A stretch of DNA of 40,698 bases. It comes from an uncultured Chthoniobacterales bacterium (lineage in GTDB: Bacteria; Verrucomicrobiota; Verrucomicrobiia; Chthoniobacterales; CALDSX01). Below the pieces are notes generated by a model that saw only the letters and a program-made list of their open reading frames with translations, had not been told where the DNA came from and did no database searches. The position numbers and the translations under genes are program-made. Position 1 is the first letter of the stretch. Each line of letters opens with the position of its first letter. The stretch is from positions 1 to 40,698 of the forward strand of contig CALDSX010000038.1 of assembly GCA_937924445.1 (NCBI GenBank), written 5' to 3'. Below, piece after piece: positions 1 to 8,392 of the stretch.

Positions 1-41
1 GTTCCACATTACCAACAGCAACCCCGATCGAACCGGGACCT

Positions 42-47
42 AAGGAG
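42..47 (+). promoter_or_regulatory. Shine-Dalgarno site of the first gene
   Basis: AAGGAG lies five bases before a GTG codon at 53. It is one of the few canonical Shine-Dalgarno sites in the window and decides for the GTG start. Confidence 0.6.
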
Positions 48-52
48 AATCT

Positions 53-2317
53 GTGAGGAAAAGACTCCGCCCCAAAATAGAGCCACCTCAACGCAACACG
101 CACTCTGACACTCCTACCAGCAGTAGGCCTCTCCGGCAGAAAACCACCCTCTGGATCCTTCTTTCCTGTGTCGTTGCGCAGCTTTTCTTGATCGGTCAGG
201 AGAACTATCTTGTTATTCAGACGGTTGGCAAAGTCACCGCAATTCGTTTGAATGATGCTCCATCTCATGAGGCAGAGCTTCCCGTTGGAACACGAGAACA
301 ACACCTTATTCTACCCGCAGGTTCCATGGATGCGAGGTGGTGGACCCTCTATGCGGAACAGATGCTGCGAGAACATCGGCTCCGAATCCGACACACATCC
401 CTCGACAATGCGCCTGAAGGGCGTGATGTACACTGGAGCTCCCTGCTTACCTGGCTTTTGGCAGGAGGAGCTTTTGTGCGCTCTCTTTTTATTGCCGGTT
501 CTCTTCCGGAACACGTCTCACAGGTCGCTTTGCACCTCAGCCCGTGGCTTGGCCTTCTTTTGCTTGGGACGCTCATTTTTTTAATACGGCGCCACGCAGG
601 ATCTCTCGTTGCTCTCGTTTTTGCCAATGCCGCACTGGCATCACCCGCGATTGTTCGAGCTTTTGAGGTCGGCGAGGCTGACCATCACGGCTTGGTGCTT
701 GTTTTTGCTTCGGGTAGTTTGATCTTTCTCTGGCTTGCGTTGTCGGCTCCTCAACGGCACGCGAAACATTCCGGCAAAACATTCCGGCAAAAGTCACTAG
801 AATCTGTGGACACACTGGCGCGAGTTGCTGGTGTGCTTGCGGCAGCCGGACTTTGGATCAGCGCTGCGACGACAATCCCCATCCTGAGCGGATCTGCTTT
901 CGGAATGCTTCTCGCTGGTTGGATTTTGCGGACTGTGCCAGAGAAACAGCGGCCTCTTCTGCCGCGTGTGATCGTGGTTTGGAGTGGATGGGGAGCCGCT
1001 GCGAGTCTTGGGTTTTATCTGCTCGAGTATTTCCCTTCGCACATGGGGTGGAGACTCGAGGTAAACCATCCCCTCTATGCCCTCTCTCTCTTCGCGGGCG
1101 GACGCTTGCTGGCCTTGTTTGTGACGCTGCTCACCAGAGAGAGTCGTCAGAAAATAAACGTTCCGCTCACCGCCACCATGCTTCTTGCTTTGAGCCTCAC
1201 GCCGTTATTGGTGATTCTGATGTTTCAAAAAAATGTTTTCTGGGTGGCTGATCCATTCCTTCACGCGCTGCACAAGGAGTTTATTCACGAGTTTCAGAAC
1301 ATCTTGAAGTTGATTCAAACCGAGGGCTTTGATTTGGGTTACCCCGCCGCACATCTTTGGCCGATTTCGGGGCTTCTCTGCGCACCGATTGTTCTGACAA
1401 TAGGGCATCTCCCACCAGACAAGAAAGTCAGCCTGCTCATTGCGCTGACAAGCGCTCTTCTCATGCAGGGCCTTGCCTTTTACCAAATTCGCTGGAGTTC
1501 CTCAGCTCAAGGTCTATGGATCGTTGTCGCGACCATCTGCTTCGCTTCCGGGTTTCAGAGCGAACGCAGAAAAATTTTTCTTTTCACGGCGCTGGTGCTT
1601 TCCATTCTGTCGCTTTTTTTAATCCGCATTCCCTCACTGTTGGTGACCTCTGTGCGGGAGGAACAGGCCGTCGTGCCACCGATCCCGCAGGAACATGGCA
1701 ACAGCATCATTCTTCGGGACATCGCACATCGCCTCATTCATGCAACTCCCGGCAAGATTCCACTTGTTCTTAGCGGCCCGAATTCCTCATCCGAACTCGC
1801 GTATTATGGGCTTATTCGAACGCTCGGCACTCTCTATTGGGAAAATATGCCGGGAATCAAGCGCGCCGCGCATCTTTTCACTGAACCCGACGAAAAAAAA
1901 GTTCTTTCCGAATTACAGGCCACTGGCGTGACTCATATTCTGGTTCCGTCCTGGGATAATTTCTCCGAAGCCTATATTAAGCTGTTGGAAATGGAAAAAG
2001 GCCAAGCGTTGAAGAGCGAACCATTTCTTAACAAAGTCTGCAAAGGAGAAATCACACCGGACTGGCTCCGCCCTTTTGCTTATCCCATACCGTCAGGCTC
2101 GGGGCTGGACACCCGATCCGTGCGGATCTTCGCTGTTTTACCGGAGCAAAACCCGTTCGAGGTCTGGTTTTACCGGGGAATCTATCACTTCGAGTCGGCA
2201 GAGAAAGAGCTGGCCTGGGAGGCTTTTTTAAAAGCCGACTCTCTCAGGCCCGGTGAGCCGAGGGTTCGCGATTATCTCAGACAATTAGACTCTGACCACA
2301 CTCGTCCCATCGAGTAA
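53..2317 (+). CDS. STT3/PglB-like GT-C membrane glycosyltransferase
   Basis: Predicted polytopic inner-membrane protein of 754 residues. A first hydrophobic segment (about 33-48) is followed by a large periplasmic loop with Asp93 in a DARWW context and PEGRDVHW at 121-128, then many membrane helices. After the third or fourth helix comes EADHHG (Asp210-His212). This order, an acidic first loop followed by a G-x-x-DHH motif, is that of the STT3/PglB/AglB-like GT-C superfamily, which transfers lipid-linked sugars on the periplasmic face. The classical WWDYG sequon-binding motif is absent; the C-terminal soluble part instead has a THILVPSWD stretch and ends in a TPR-like helical pair. A role in glycosylating exported proteins or glycans is inference. 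The gene is followed 20 bases later by another GT-C gene. The acceptor and donor cannot be told from sequence. Confidence 0.6.
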   Translation: MRKRLRPKIEPPQRNTHSDTPTSSRPLRQKTTLWILLSCVVAQLFLIGQENYLVIQTVGKVTAIRLNDAPSHEAELPVGTREQHLILPAGSMDARWWTLYAEQMLREHRLRIRHTSLDNAPEGRDVHWSSLLTWLLAGGAFVRSLFIAGSLPEHVSQVALHLSPWLGLLLLGTLIFLIRRHAGSLVALVFANAALASPAIVRAFEVGEADHHGLVLVFASGSLIFLWLALSAPQRHAKHSGKTFRQKSLESVDTLARVAGVLAAAGLWISAATTIPILSGSAFGMLLAGWILRTVPEKQRPLLPRVIVVWSGWGAAASLGFYLLEYFPSHMGWRLEVNHPLYALSLFAGGRLLALFVTLLTRESRQKINVPLTATMLLALSLTPLLVILMFQKNVFWVADPFLHALHKEFIHEFQNILKLIQTEGFDLGYPAAHLWPISGLLCAPIVLTIGHLPPDKKVSLLIALTSALLMQGLAFYQIRWSSSAQGLWIVVATICFASGFQSERRKIFLFTALVLSILSLFLIRIPSLLVTSVREEQAVVPPIPQEHGNSIILRDIAHRLIHATPGKIPLVLSGPNSSSELAYYGLIRTLGTLYWENMPGIKRAAHLFTEPDEKKVLSELQATGVTHILVPSWDNFSEAYIKLLEMEKGQALKSEPFLNKVCKGEITPDWLRPFAYPIPSGSGLDTRSVRIFAVLPEQNPFEVWFYRGIYHFESAEKELAWEAFLKADSLRPGEPRVRDYLRQLDSDHTRPIE
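767..792 (+). repeat. 13-bp perfect tandem duplication inside a coding region
   Basis: CATTCCGGCAAAA occurs twice head to tail (767-779 and 780-792) inside the first glycosyltransferase gene. Because 13 is not a multiple of three the two copies are read in different frames, yet the frame stays open. Confidence 0.9.
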
Positions 2318-2340
2318 ATCTATCCCCAGAACAAGCCGTG

Positions 2341-3864
2341 ATGCCCACGCGAACCAGAGCACAAAATCAAAAATTCTCCGAATGCTCAAAATCGGGCGAT
2401 ACCAACGCTTCTAAACTTAAAAGCCAAGGGGCACCTTCTTCTTGGCTTGTCGCCGTTACTTGTTGCCTCAGCGTGGCTATCATTCTTGTTTGTGCGCGAG
2501 GAAACCTTTGGCTGGACGAAATCCTCTCACTGCAATGGGGCAGAAACGCCAACTCTCCACTCGACCTTCTGCTTTTGTTCCGGCATGACAACAATCATCC
2601 GCTCAATTCGGCGTGGCTGATGTTCGTTGGCGAGGGCGCTCACCCGCTTGTTCAGCGTCTGCCGGCCATCCTCTCTGGTGGGCTCTCGCTCTTATTGATC
2701 TTCCGAATCGGCGCGATCGTGTCTCCTGTGGCACGTTTTGTGCCGTTGTTTTTGGCGGCATTCTCTTTTCCGCTGATTCTTTACTCTTCGGAAGCCCGCG
2801 GGTATGCGCCTGCCTTATTTTTTCTGCTCCTTAGTCTTTGGTTCCTTTTTAACAGGCCAATCCAATCTTTCGGAGAGCTTTTTCTCTTCTGGCTGGTTAC
2901 ACTGTTGGCAATCCTTTCTCACGCCAGCGCGATTTATCTTCTAACTGCTTTCGCTCTCTGGTCTCTCTTCCGATTTCGAATGGCAGAACAGCTCTCGTGG
3001 AGAAAAGCATTTGGGCGGGCGGTTATTCTTTTTTCTCCAGCCGGGCTGTTTTCCCTCGCATTCTATTGGATTTTCCTTCGGCAAATGATGATTGCTGGAG
3101 GGCCTTACGACGGAATAATTTCTGTTCTTGCATCGCTGTTTGGCTATGGCTTTGGACTCCCCACACTCCTGCCGCTTGGCGCGGTCTCCTTATTGGTTGG
3201 TGGCGTTTATCTCTCATCCTTTTTTATCTGGGCATCGCGAAGGCAACCCACGATACGCATCTTGTTTGCTTGTATCGTCGCAACATTTGTCCTGGCCCTT
3301 CTTATGGGTTTCCGGGCGGAGTATCTTGCCTTTCGATATTTTCTTGTCTTTCTCCCATTTTTTTACCTCATGGCAGGGCCGTTGTGGGAGACAATAGCTG
3401 AGCAAGGAGCAAACTGGCGTGTGGCGGCCGCTCTGTTATTGACGTGTTGCTCTCTCTTTGGGCATGTGCCTCGAATATTTCAGCTCGCCTTATGGGGCAG
3501 GGGAGGATATCCCGAGGCGCTGCGCTTTATTGCTTCGCAGACAGACGGAGGCTGTCGTATTTCTGGTAATCACGAAATGGCTGTTGGGATAGTAATGGCC
3601 TACTATCAACGCCGTGATCCAACACTTCTCAACTTAGAATATCTCCCGACGCCACAAGTTGGTCGTCCAGAAGACGATTGGTTGATTTTAGCCTATCAAT
3701 GGCCGGAAAGGACGAGCTCTCATTTGAAACTAGAGGGTGTTAGCTATACAATGGTCAAGACCTTTTCCTCCGGGTCCGTGTCCGGTTTCTCCTGGGGGCT
3801 TTTTCGACGTTCTGATCCGTTGCAATCAGCCACGGAAAACCACACAACCAAGCCAGACTCATGA
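2341..3864 (+). CDS. GT-C (PMT/ArnT-like) membrane glycosyltransferase
   Basis: Predicted polytopic membrane protein of 507 residues from ATG 2341; a GTG at 2338 directly before it is an alternative start. A short basic, polar cytoplasmic tail is followed by a helix and then NLWLDE (Asp-Glu near residue 60), then a DNNHP motif in the first periplasmic loop. An acidic pair just after the first helix, followed by a His-Pro motif, is characteristic of the dolichyl-phosphate-mannose protein mannosyltransferase/ArnT GT-C family, which uses polyprenyl-phosphate sugars. About ten more hydrophobic segments follow, then a C-terminal soluble domain. It starts 20 bases after the STT3-like gene and its TGA overlaps the ATG of the Sel1 gene, so the three are probably one transcript. 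The substrate is unknown. Confidence 0.65.
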   Translation: MPTRTRAQNQKFSECSKSGDTNASKLKSQGAPSSWLVAVTCCLSVAIILVCARGNLWLDEILSLQWGRNANSPLDLLLLFRHDNNHPLNSAWLMFVGEGAHPLVQRLPAILSGGLSLLLIFRIGAIVSPVARFVPLFLAAFSFPLILYSSEARGYAPALFFLLLSLWFLFNRPIQSFGELFLFWLVTLLAILSHASAIYLLTAFALWSLFRFRMAEQLSWRKAFGRAVILFSPAGLFSLAFYWIFLRQMMIAGGPYDGIISVLASLFGYGFGLPTLLPLGAVSLLVGGVYLSSFFIWASRRQPTIRILFACIVATFVLALLMGFRAEYLAFRYFLVFLPFFYLMAGPLWETIAEQGANWRVAAALLLTCCSLFGHVPRIFQLALWGRGGYPEALRFIASQTDGGCRISGNHEMAVGIVMAYYQRRDPTLLNLEYLPTPQVGRPEDDWLILAYQWPERTSSHLKLEGVSYTMVKTFSSGSVSGFSWGLFRRSDPLQSATENHTTKPDS

Positions 3865-4808
3865 AACAATACTCAATCAGTCTCATCAAATACACCATCA
3901 CACTCGCTTGTGCCTTTTCTCTATGCATCAAGCAGTCACTCGCAGAGGATGCCTCCGCACTCAACCAGCAAAAAATCGCTGAACTTCAAGAGAAGAGCGC
4001 TTCCGGAGATGCGGAAGCACAATATCAACTCGCTAAGTATTACTTTTCAGGCAAAGGAGTTGAGAAAGATGAAAAACGGGCTTTTGAACTCACAAAATCA
4101 GCCGCTGAGATGGGGCATCCCGAGGCAATGACAAATCTGGGATATTTCTTTCATGAAGGCATCACCGTAGATAAAGATGACACGACGGCGATGGAATGGT
4201 ATCGAAAAGCCGCTGCCGCAGGTTCCGCCAAGGCGAAGCTTAACATCGGCCTGCTCATTCGTAAAGGTCAAGGAGCGGAAAAAAACAACCAGGAAAGTCT
4301 GAAATGGATGCAAGAGGCCGCTGATGCCGGCCTTGTGGAAGCACAATCTATTCTCGGACAAATCTATTTTTTGGGAGACACTTTACAGAGCAATGACTAT
4401 GCCAAGGCGATTCCCCTCCTTTTGGCCGCCGAAAAATCTGGGGATCCGGTTGTGCTAAATATGCTCGGCGTTGCTTTCCGCCAAGGGTATGGCGGGCTGC
4501 ACTCGGACCTCGAAAAAGCGGAAAGCTATTTCCGGGCTGCTGCGCAGAAAAATGATAAGAAAGCTCAGGCTAACCTCGCTAAAATCCTCGGCATCGAATC
4601 TCCCAACAGCCCACGCCGGAAAGAGGCGCTCAAGTGGCTGCTCGTTGCGGAAAAGCAAGGTGAGCCCACAGCAAGCATGCTGTATAATAATCTCAAAGAG
4701 ACATTTCCAGCCGTCATGCTGTTGGAGGCGGAAAAGGATGCGTCCCGATTTGCCTTGATGCAATCAGTAAAGCAGAATAAGTCTAAAAAAAGCGGAGTTG
4801 AGAAATGA
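3861..4808 (+). CDS. Secreted Sel1-like repeat (SLR/TPR) protein
   Basis: A 315-residue protein with an N-terminal signal peptide (hydrophobic stretch about residues 8-28, probable cleavage before the AED region). About six Sel1-type repeats of 36-38 residues follow, recognisable by repeated AxxWYxKAAxxG and AxxxLGxxYxxG patterns, for example around residues 45-80, 82-116 and 118-152. Sel1 repeats form TPR-like alpha-solenoids that scaffold protein-protein contacts, here presumably in the periplasm. The ATG overlaps the stop of the upstream glycosyltransferase (ATGA), implying translational coupling and a functional link to envelope glycosylation, which is inference. The C-terminal end is Lys-rich. 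Confidence 0.8.
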   Translation: MKQYSISLIKYTITLACAFSLCIKQSLAEDASALNQQKIAELQEKSASGDAEAQYQLAKYYFSGKGVEKDEKRAFELTKSAAEMGHPEAMTNLGYFFHEGITVDKDDTTAMEWYRKAAAAGSAKAKLNIGLLIRKGQGAEKNNQESLKWMQEAADAGLVEAQSILGQIYFLGDTLQSNDYAKAIPLLLAAEKSGDPVVLNMLGVAFRQGYGGLHSDLEKAESYFRAAAQKNDKKAQANLAKILGIESPNSPRRKEALKWLLVAEKQGEPTASMLYNNLKETFPAVMLLEAEKDASRFALMQSVKQNKSKKSGVEK

Positions 4809-4833
4809 AAGAGAGCTTGTGCTTAAAGGAAAT

Positions 4834-5622
4834 TTAACGCATCTCATTAGCTGATTCGTCGGCAATCTTGCGCTTTTCCTGTAGCGCCTCCTTGGCGGCT
4901 TTGATATGGTACGAGTTATATGCTGCAAAGCCGAAAAGCGTCAGGTAGCGTTTGTCAGCGATTTCACGTGCGGCCCGCCAGACTTCTATTTCATCCATGC
5001 CTTGCTCAAGTCCTTCCGAGATATTTTTTTCAAATTCTATCAGCAGTCTGTTTAAAGCATTTTTCTGTTGAGGTGTTGTGGCCATTTCATCGTAATAAGC
5101 TGCTGGAAGACGTTCGCCCACCGGAACCGCAATCTCGATTTCAGTCGGGTTTCCAGGCTGTGAACGATTCGGGTTTTCGAACGCATCCTTCGGCCACACG
5201 CCTCCTCCCAAAAGAGGAGGAGTAAGCTCAGAGCCAGGATTTTTTATGTAAACTTCTGATAAAGATGCTTCTTCGGAAGAAAAATGTTCCGATTTTGAGG
5301 CGTCGTTCTTTTGGCCCGAAGAGGTAGCAAAAGACTCAGTGACGGCATTCGATGAAAAGGAACGCGCAGCCGTTCCAGCGTTTGAATTTTTGCCAACAAC
5401 ATGGGCGCTTTTGAACGAGGACTGGGCAGATGGCCCCATTCGGTAAGAGACAACGTTATTTTCCATTTTAGCAATTTGAATTCTGTTTGTCGCAGCGTTG
5501 TCGCCTGTTTTTGGGCGCATATCACTCTTTGATTGGAGGGAAAAGTAGGCGGCTGAAAAAAGAAAGGCCGTGGCTGTGATGACAGAGAACAATTTCAGAA
5601 AGTTCAAAAAATGTGAACGCAT
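4834..5622 (-). CDS. Membrane-anchored protein of unknown function
   Basis: I do not recognise this protein. From ATG 5622 it has 262 residues; a TTG at 5634 would add four. It has one N-terminal hydrophobic segment (about 8-28) that could be an uncleaved anchor or signal peptide. A long polar, Ser/Asn/Lys-rich, probably disordered region follows to about residue 150, then a compact helical C-terminal part rich in Glu, Ala and Arg (from the PVGERLPAAYYDE segment to the end). That layout fits an inner-membrane anchor, a flexible linker and a small periplasmic helical domain. It converges on the Sel1 gene with 25 bases between the stops and lies downstream of a strong terminator, so it is probably transcribed alone. 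No Shine-Dalgarno is visible. Confidence 0.6.
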   Translation of the reverse strand: MRSHFLNFLKLFSVITATAFLFSAAYFSLQSKSDMRPKTGDNAATNRIQIAKMENNVVSYRMGPSAQSSFKSAHVVGKNSNAGTAARSFSSNAVTESFATSSGQKNDASKSEHFSSEEASLSEVYIKNPGSELTPPLLGGGVWPKDAFENPNRSQPGNPTEIEIAVPVGERLPAAYYDEMATTPQQKNALNRLLIEFEKNISEGLEQGMDEIEVWRAAREIADKRYLTLFGFAAYNSYHIKAAKEALQEKRKIADESANEMR

Positions 5623-5662
5623 ATCTGGCAGCAAGGGTAATGCACGATTGATGAAGCGGAAA

Positions 5663-5690
5663 GGGCTGGCATCGTCTCTGATGCCAGCCC
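5663..5690 (-). terminator. Strong hairpin terminator after the PEP-CTERM/binding-protein gene
   Basis: Arms GGGCTGGCATC and GATGCCAGCCC form a perfect 11-bp stem with a six-base loop. It lies 47 bases past the stop codon at 5738 on the minus strand. Only a short T run (TTT) follows, so termination strength is inferred mainly from the stem. Confidence 0.7.
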
Positions 5691-5737
5691 CCTTGAATGT
5701 TTAGTCCGTGGAGCTTATCTAAGCTGGATACTCTCGG

Positions 5738-7111
5738 TTAATCAATAGACAGGGTTGCGACGATAGGGTATCCATCGTCGGGCCGAGTGCACTCCATGTT
5801 GTCAAGGGCGATTCCGTTCGCAGTTGACTCCAGCGCAGGCTTGAGCCAGGTATTCACCATCGCGTCACGCCACGCCTGCTCGTTGGTAGTGAGCGTTCCG
5901 TGGTGATACAGATGCTGATAGCTCCATGCAGAATATGCGCCTTGAGCGATCTTGTTGAAGTCGGTCTCACTAAATCCGGTGCTGTTATAATTGTTCGGAT
6001 CACTCGGGAAGAGTGGCTCAACATACACACCATTGAAGGCGAGAATTTTGCCACCACCTTGTTTGATGTCACGAGCGTCTGCCGTCGAGACCCAGCTGAG
6101 AAGAAGAATGTTGGCGTCTTCAATCAGAGGAGTTTGGTTTTCGCCGTCATACACATTTACGGATGTGGATGTCCTCTGAAGCAGACCCCGAAGACCGCTA
6201 TTTGAGCGATAGCCACCGTTGCCGACAACGTCATTTCCCCAGAGATTGCTGGCGTTGCCAGAACCATCGGGGCAGGTCAGGTTTCCAGTGCCAGTGCCGC
6301 CCTGTGGAACCAATGTAATAGCTGTAATTGTTCCATTCGTGCTGAGCCCGGCAGTTGTTGCGATATATTGATTTACAAGGTTTGCAACACCGTAGGTCCA
6401 TTCCGTAAGGTAAGCCGAGCGGGTTCCGGAGCCGTCATTTCGTCCAGTTGCAAAAACAAGGATGTTGTCATCGTTATCGTCACCGGTGAAGAGTGAAAGC
6501 TTTTGTATTCCGGTCTGCCACAAGGCGCGGCACTGCTGAATGGTTGTATTGGTCCAGTTATTTGGTGCGCCTTTGTTTGCACACATCGCAAAGGTAACCA
6601 CGCCCACCGCAGAAGAACCTACTGGGTTTAAAACCTCATTAGCCACCGGCGATGTGCTTTGGTAAACATCCGAAAAGCTGAATTTCGGGCGAAGAGTATT
6701 GGTTGGCGCAGTGGTTCCGCCTTGAATCGAGCCAGTGTTAAGGAGAGCAGATTCGGTAAGGAAGCTGGGATTGTTATTGCCGGCAATCGCATTCAGTCCC
6801 TCCGTAGAGCCATTGAACGAGGTGCGGATGACAGTGGTGCCTGGAAGGCCCGGAAAGTCACCTTTAAAAATGGCTTTGTTTGACGCACGCAGAGAGGAGA
6901 GGTTGTTCCCGGAGAAATCATGGGCGACATTAAATGTGACGCCCAGCGATCTGTTGCCGGAGGTGAAGGCGTTGTAGATCGCGGTGACTGTGGCCTGACG
7001 AAAGGCCGTGGCACCTGTGATTGTTATCTCGGTCTGAGCCTTTGCGGAGGTTGCAACACCTAGCGCCACAGCACCGACGAGAAGAGATGGAAGTAATGTT
7101 GTTTTTTCCAT
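5738..7111 (-). CDS. PstS/PBP-like secreted protein (second module, own start possible)
   Basis: Internal ATG at 7111 begins MEKTTLLPS, a typical signal peptide cleaved after AKA, giving 457 residues if translated independently. The mature part starts with ITGATAFR and includes NGSTEGLNAI, FSDVYQST and GRNDGSGTR motifs. These match the phosphate-binding-protein-like fold seen in periplasmic PstS relatives, where Thr/Ser/Gly-rich loops hold an oxyanion. Ligand identity is not shown by the sequence. No clear Shine-Dalgarno precedes the ATG (AACACAATACCAAA), but other genes here also lack one. The reading frame is continuous with the upstream PEP-CTERM module, so read-through synthesis is possible. 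Confidence 0.6.
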   Translation of the reverse strand: MEKTTLLPSLLVGAVALGVATSAKAQTEITITGATAFRQATVTAIYNAFTSGNRSLGVTFNVAHDFSGNNLSSLRASNKAIFKGDFPGLPGTTVIRTSFNGSTEGLNAIAGNNNPSFLTESALLNTGSIQGGTTAPTNTLRPKFSFSDVYQSTSPVANEVLNPVGSSAVGVVTFAMCANKGAPNNWTNTTIQQCRALWQTGIQKLSLFTGDDNDDNILVFATGRNDGSGTRSAYLTEWTYGVANLVNQYIATTAGLSTNGTITAITLVPQGGTGTGNLTCPDGSGNASNLWGNDVVGNGGYRSNSGLRGLLQRTSTSVNVYDGENQTPLIEDANILLLSWVSTADARDIKQGGGKILAFNGVYVEPLFPSDPNNYNSTGFSETDFNKIAQGAYSAWSYQHLYHHGTLTTNEQAWRDAMVNTWLKPALESTANGIALDNMECTRPDDGYPIVATLSID

Positions 7112-8083
7112 TTTGGTATTGTGTTTGGTTTGATTTGCTCTACGACGCCGCGCGGCTGTTGCTGCAGCAGCAAGACCGGCAAGACCTAGTAGAGCAAAAG
7201 TGGATGGTTCTGGTACAGCGATGAAATGAATATCGCCGTTTCCACTCAAAGCGACGGTTCCGAGAAAATGCGATGTGACGTTAGCGGTTACAGCATTAGC
7301 TGGGATGTTATTCGCCACATGCCAATGGTTACTGTTATTGCTTGCACTTGGCGTGACACGCCACAAGTCGAGACCACGTACAATGTTGGTAACAGATCCA
7401 AGATCGTAGCTGCCAGGGTGTGGGCCTGGCAGTAAACGACCTATTATACCTTGTTGAATGGAAGTGTAGGCAGTGCCAGGCGTTGTTGGGGTCGGTGAAA
7501 AAGGGTTATAGTCATCAACTAAAGTCTGAGAATAGTCCTTTGCCACACCTTGCAATCCAAGCATTGCATTGTTGGTTCCTGAAATGAATCCTGCTGTTCC
7601 CGTATTGTTTATAGGGTAATAACCTACTAGTGAGTTCGGTTGGCCTACCGTACCAGGTGTGTCACGTCGTCTTGTTATGTAAATTGTTCGCGCAAAATCC
7701 CCGTTGGTAAAACTGGTGGCTAATGCGTGTGTGGCTCCTGCTTGACCGGCTGCACCCATAAAGATTGTCGAGTTAGTCGACAGGCTGGTCCAATCTGAAC
7801 CATAGGTCGAAGTGAGATTTGCGCCGATATTTCCTAGGAAAATTGTTGTTCCATAGGTCGGATCGCTTGGCGTCGCAGCCGCTCGGAAAACGTTTTGCAC
7901 ACTTCCGAGACTAAACTGGAAGCTGACGTCAGTGCCTGTTGTTCCTGTTGGGTTGAGGAAAAACAGGAGTAGGTCATTTGTATCATACTGCGTATCCACA
8001 GCGGCTCGAGATCGCTCCATTGGGAGCGAAGCAAGCGCGACAGCCCCAAGAACTTTCAACAATTTGAGGTTGATTGATTTCAT
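5738..8083 (-). CDS. In-frame fusion: PEP-CTERM protein plus secreted substrate-binding-like protein
   Basis: One uninterrupted 781-codon frame holds two secreted proteins. Module 1 (about residues 1-316): a signal peptide ending near SRAA, a 260-residue beta-rich, Thr/Asn/Gly-rich body, then a PEP-CTERM tail (VPEPST, a hydrophobic helix, then RRRR near 316). Such tails are recognised by an exosortase in EPS-producing Gram-negatives, which processes and sorts the protein. Eight residues later, with no stop, comes a Met followed by a second complete signal peptide (about 325-349) and a PstS/PBP-like domain. Normally these would be two genes, so this is either a true polyprotein, a lost stop codon, or a sequencing indel near 7130. 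A shift of one base would bring a TAG into frame right at the RRRR end. No exosortase gene is in the window. Confidence 0.75.
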   Translation of the reverse strand: MKSINLKLLKVLGAVALASLPMERSRAAVDTQYDTNDLLLFFLNPTGTTGTDVSFQFSLGSVQNVFRAAATPSDPTYGTTIFLGNIGANLTSTYGSDWTSLSTNSTIFMGAAGQAGATHALATSFTNGDFARTIYITRRRDTPGTVGQPNSLVGYYPINNTGTAGFISGTNNAMLGLQGVAKDYSQTLVDDYNPFSPTPTTPGTAYTSIQQGIIGRLLPGPHPGSYDLGSVTNIVRGLDLWRVTPSASNNSNHWHVANNIPANAVTANVTSHFLGTVALSGNGDIHFIAVPEPSTFALLGLAGLAAAATAARRRRANQTKHNTKMEKTTLLPSLLVGAVALGVATSAKAQTEITITGATAFRQATVTAIYNAFTSGNRSLGVTFNVAHDFSGNNLSSLRASNKAIFKGDFPGLPGTTVIRTSFNGSTEGLNAIAGNNNPSFLTESALLNTGSIQGGTTAPTNTLRPKFSFSDVYQSTSPVANEVLNPVGSSAVGVVTFAMCANKGAPNNWTNTTIQQCRALWQTGIQKLSLFTGDDNDDNILVFATGRNDGSGTRSAYLTEWTYGVANLVNQYIATTAGLSTNGTITAITLVPQGGTGTGNLTCPDGSGNASNLWGNDVVGNGGYRSNSGLRGLLQRTSTSVNVYDGENQTPLIEDANILLLSWVSTADARDIKQGGGKILAFNGVYVEPLFPSDPNNYNSTGFSETDFNKIAQGAYSAWSYQHLYHHGTLTTNEQAWRDAMVNTWLKPALESTANGIALDNMECTRPDDGYPIVATLSID

Positions 8084-8159
8084 TTGTCTTTCTTGTTTGG
8101 TGTTTTTGAGTGGTCAGAAAGGATAGGGAATAAGTCTCCCCAGCCTCGATGACTTTTCA

Positions 8160-8185
8160 CAAAAAACGAACGGTTTTGTTTTTTG
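8160..8185 (-). repeat. AT-rich inverted repeat in the 5' leader of the PEP-CTERM gene
   Basis: Arms CAAAAAAC and GTTTTTTG are perfect 8-bp complements around a ten-base loop, 77 bases before the start codon at 8083. The stem is weak (two G:C pairs), so a regulatory role is only a possibility. Confidence 0.35.
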
Positions 8186-8244
8186 GAAAATTAACTCTGG
8201 CCGAACCAAATTTTATCAGGTCAAACGTGAAAGACAAAAAAAGA

Positions 8245-8269
8245 AATGTGACAATAATGTCACATTATA
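8245..8269 (-). promoter_or_regulatory. TATAAT box with overlapping palindromic operator
   Basis: On the minus strand a perfect TATAAT (8269-8264) leads into a palindrome with arms AATGTGAC and GTCACATT separated by six bases (8245-8266). The palindrome would sit over the transcription start of the PEP-CTERM gene, the usual place for a repressor operator. No good -35 hexamer is visible. The arms resemble CRP/FNR half-sites, but TGTGA and TCACA are eight bases apart rather than six. Confidence 0.5.
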
Positions 8270-8324
8270 CGACCCTGTAGAGACCACCGAGTCGGTTCCA
8301 CAAAATGTGGAGTTGTATAAGAGA

Positions 8325-8330
8325 TTGACA
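8325..8330 (+). promoter_or_regulatory. Possible -35 box for the 8393 glycosyltransferase gene
   Basis: A perfect TTGACA lies 62 bases before the start codon, but only a poor -10 (GATAGG, 16 bases downstream) follows, so the promoter call is weak. Confidence 0.25.
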
Positions 8331-8347
8331 AGACCGGTGGCATTCTG

Positions 8348-8368
8348 ATAGGAGTTGAAATCTCCTAT
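8348..8368 (+). promoter_or_regulatory. Perfect hairpin in the leader of the 8393 gene
   Basis: ATAGGAG and CTCCTAT form a 7-bp stem with a TTGAAAT loop, 24 bases before the start codon. It could be an operator or an RNA hairpin that sequesters the GGAG in its 5' arm. Confidence 0.35.
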
Positions 8369-8392
8369 GGGAGCCAAGATCGCACCTTTTGA

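Noticed and set aside
53-2317. True oligosaccharyltransferase PglB
   Set aside because: The WWDYG motif is absent, so only an STT3/PglB-like GT-C call is made.
8247-8264. CRP-binding site
   Set aside because: TGTGA and TCACA are separated by eight bases, not six as in the CRP consensus.
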